Source of the DNA: Betaproteobacteria bacterium
Lineage (GTDB): Bacteria; Pseudomonadota; Gammaproteobacteria; Burkholderiales; Nitrosomonadaceae
Direction of reading: 5' to 3'
NCBI GenBank assembly: GCA_022601315.1
Contig: JAHZIU010000190.1
Span: forward strand, 1-5,156
DNA length: 5,156 nt
Positions 4,839 to 5,156 of the stretch are shown piece by piece. How positions within the stretch are numbered: the stretch's first letter is position 1; the number at the start of each line of letters is the position of its first letter. The notes under the pieces were generated by a model. That model made no database searches and had not been told where the DNA came from. It saw only the letters and a list, made by a program, of their open reading frames with translations. The translations under genes were made by a program, and so were the position numbers.

Positions 4839-5156
4839 ATGCTTGTTCATCCTCAGATTGATCCTGTCGCGTTGTCGCTGGGTCCATTGTCAATTCATTG
4901 GTATGGATTGATGTATCTCATTGGTTTTGTGTTGTTCATTCTGCTGGGACGTTATCGCATTAGGCGTAATCCGAAATCTATATTCACCAATGATATGCTG
5001 GATGATGCGCTGTTTTATGGCATGTTGGGTGTTGTGCTGGGTGGTCGGCTGGGGCATGTGCTATTTTATCAATTCGGCTACTATGTTGAGAATCCACTTC
5101 TGATTTTTGCAATTTGGGAAGGCGGTATGTCTTTTCATGGGGGCTTTCTTGGCGTA
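4839..5156 (+). CDS. lgt: Phosphatidylglycerol--prolipoprotein diacylglyceryl transferase, N-terminal 106 residues
   Basis: Lgt is an inner-membrane enzyme that moves the diacylglyceryl group of phosphatidylglycerol onto the lipobox cysteine of prolipoproteins, the first step of lipoprotein maturation. The frame is open to the window edge. The start, [20 protein letters not shown] (4-23), is the family hallmark; Y22 corresponds to E. coli Y26. A first membrane segment covers roughly 22-37 ([16 protein letters not shown]), a second about 58-76 with the [11 protein letters not shown] motif, and a third begins near [11 protein letters not shown] (95-105), where H100 corresponds to the essential E. 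coli H103. An in-frame stop at 4821-4823 fixes the ATG at 4839 as the start; the ribosome site is weak (AAGG, nine bases away). It is divergent from ilvD, an arrangement I recall in several betaproteobacteria. The remaining roughly 160-190 residues lie outside the window. Confidence 0.97.
   Translation, partial: MLVHPQIDPVALSLGPLSIHWYGLMYLIGFVLFILLGRYRIRRNPKSIFTNDMLDDALFYGMLGVVLGGRLGHVLFYQFGYYVENPLLIFAIWEGGMSFHGGFLGV

Noticed and set aside
4921..5103. 60-codon plus-strand frame rich in Cys, Trp and Met
   Set aside because: It is an out-of-phase reading of the lgt membrane segments.

Overview
This AT-rich window reads as ordinary chromosomal DNA of a betaproteobacterium, most likely Nitrosomonas or a close ammonia-oxidising relative. 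The best clue is the small cytochrome at 2475-2786. Its predicted mature form (about 81 residues, with a CLNCH haem site and a GPIPMPPN Met-ligand loop) looks, from memory, very like Nitrosomonas europaea cytochrome c-552. The divergent ilvD/lgt pair is also familiar from betaproteobacteria. The genus assignment is an inference that no search has confirmed.

Layout, left to right. At 1-168 (minus) lies the start of a gene whose N-terminus resembles a bacterial Ser/Thr kinase, but with a degraded ATP-binding loop. A 222-bp divergent spacer follows, then a GNAT acetyltransferase (391-828, plus) that meets a secreted DUF4019 protein (831-1247, minus) tail to tail with two bases between the stops. 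Next is a 188-bp spacer full of inverted repeats (1248-1435). Three leftward genes follow: a Spx/ArsC-like thioredoxin-fold protein (1436-1792), an OsmC-family peroxidase-like protein (1962-2390) and the cytochrome c (2475-2786), which has a strong terminator just after it. After a 277-bp spacer comes ilvD (3064-4737, minus), which is divergent across 101 bp from lgt (4839 onward, plus, cut by the window edge).

How the genes work together. The central minus-strand genes share a redox theme: a CxxC Spx-like protein, a two-cysteine OsmC protein and a periplasmic electron carrier. Each has its own spacer and the cytochrome has its own terminator, so they look like separate transcription units rather than one operon. 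ilvD (branched-chain amino acid synthesis) and lgt (lipoprotein maturation) are housekeeping genes sharing a promoter region.

I see no phage, transposase, CRISPR, tRNA, rRNA or recognisable defence system. The least explained parts are the hairpin-rich spacer at 1260-1423, which may encode or regulate a structured RNA, and the kinase-like start that lacks the usual nucleotide-binding residues.
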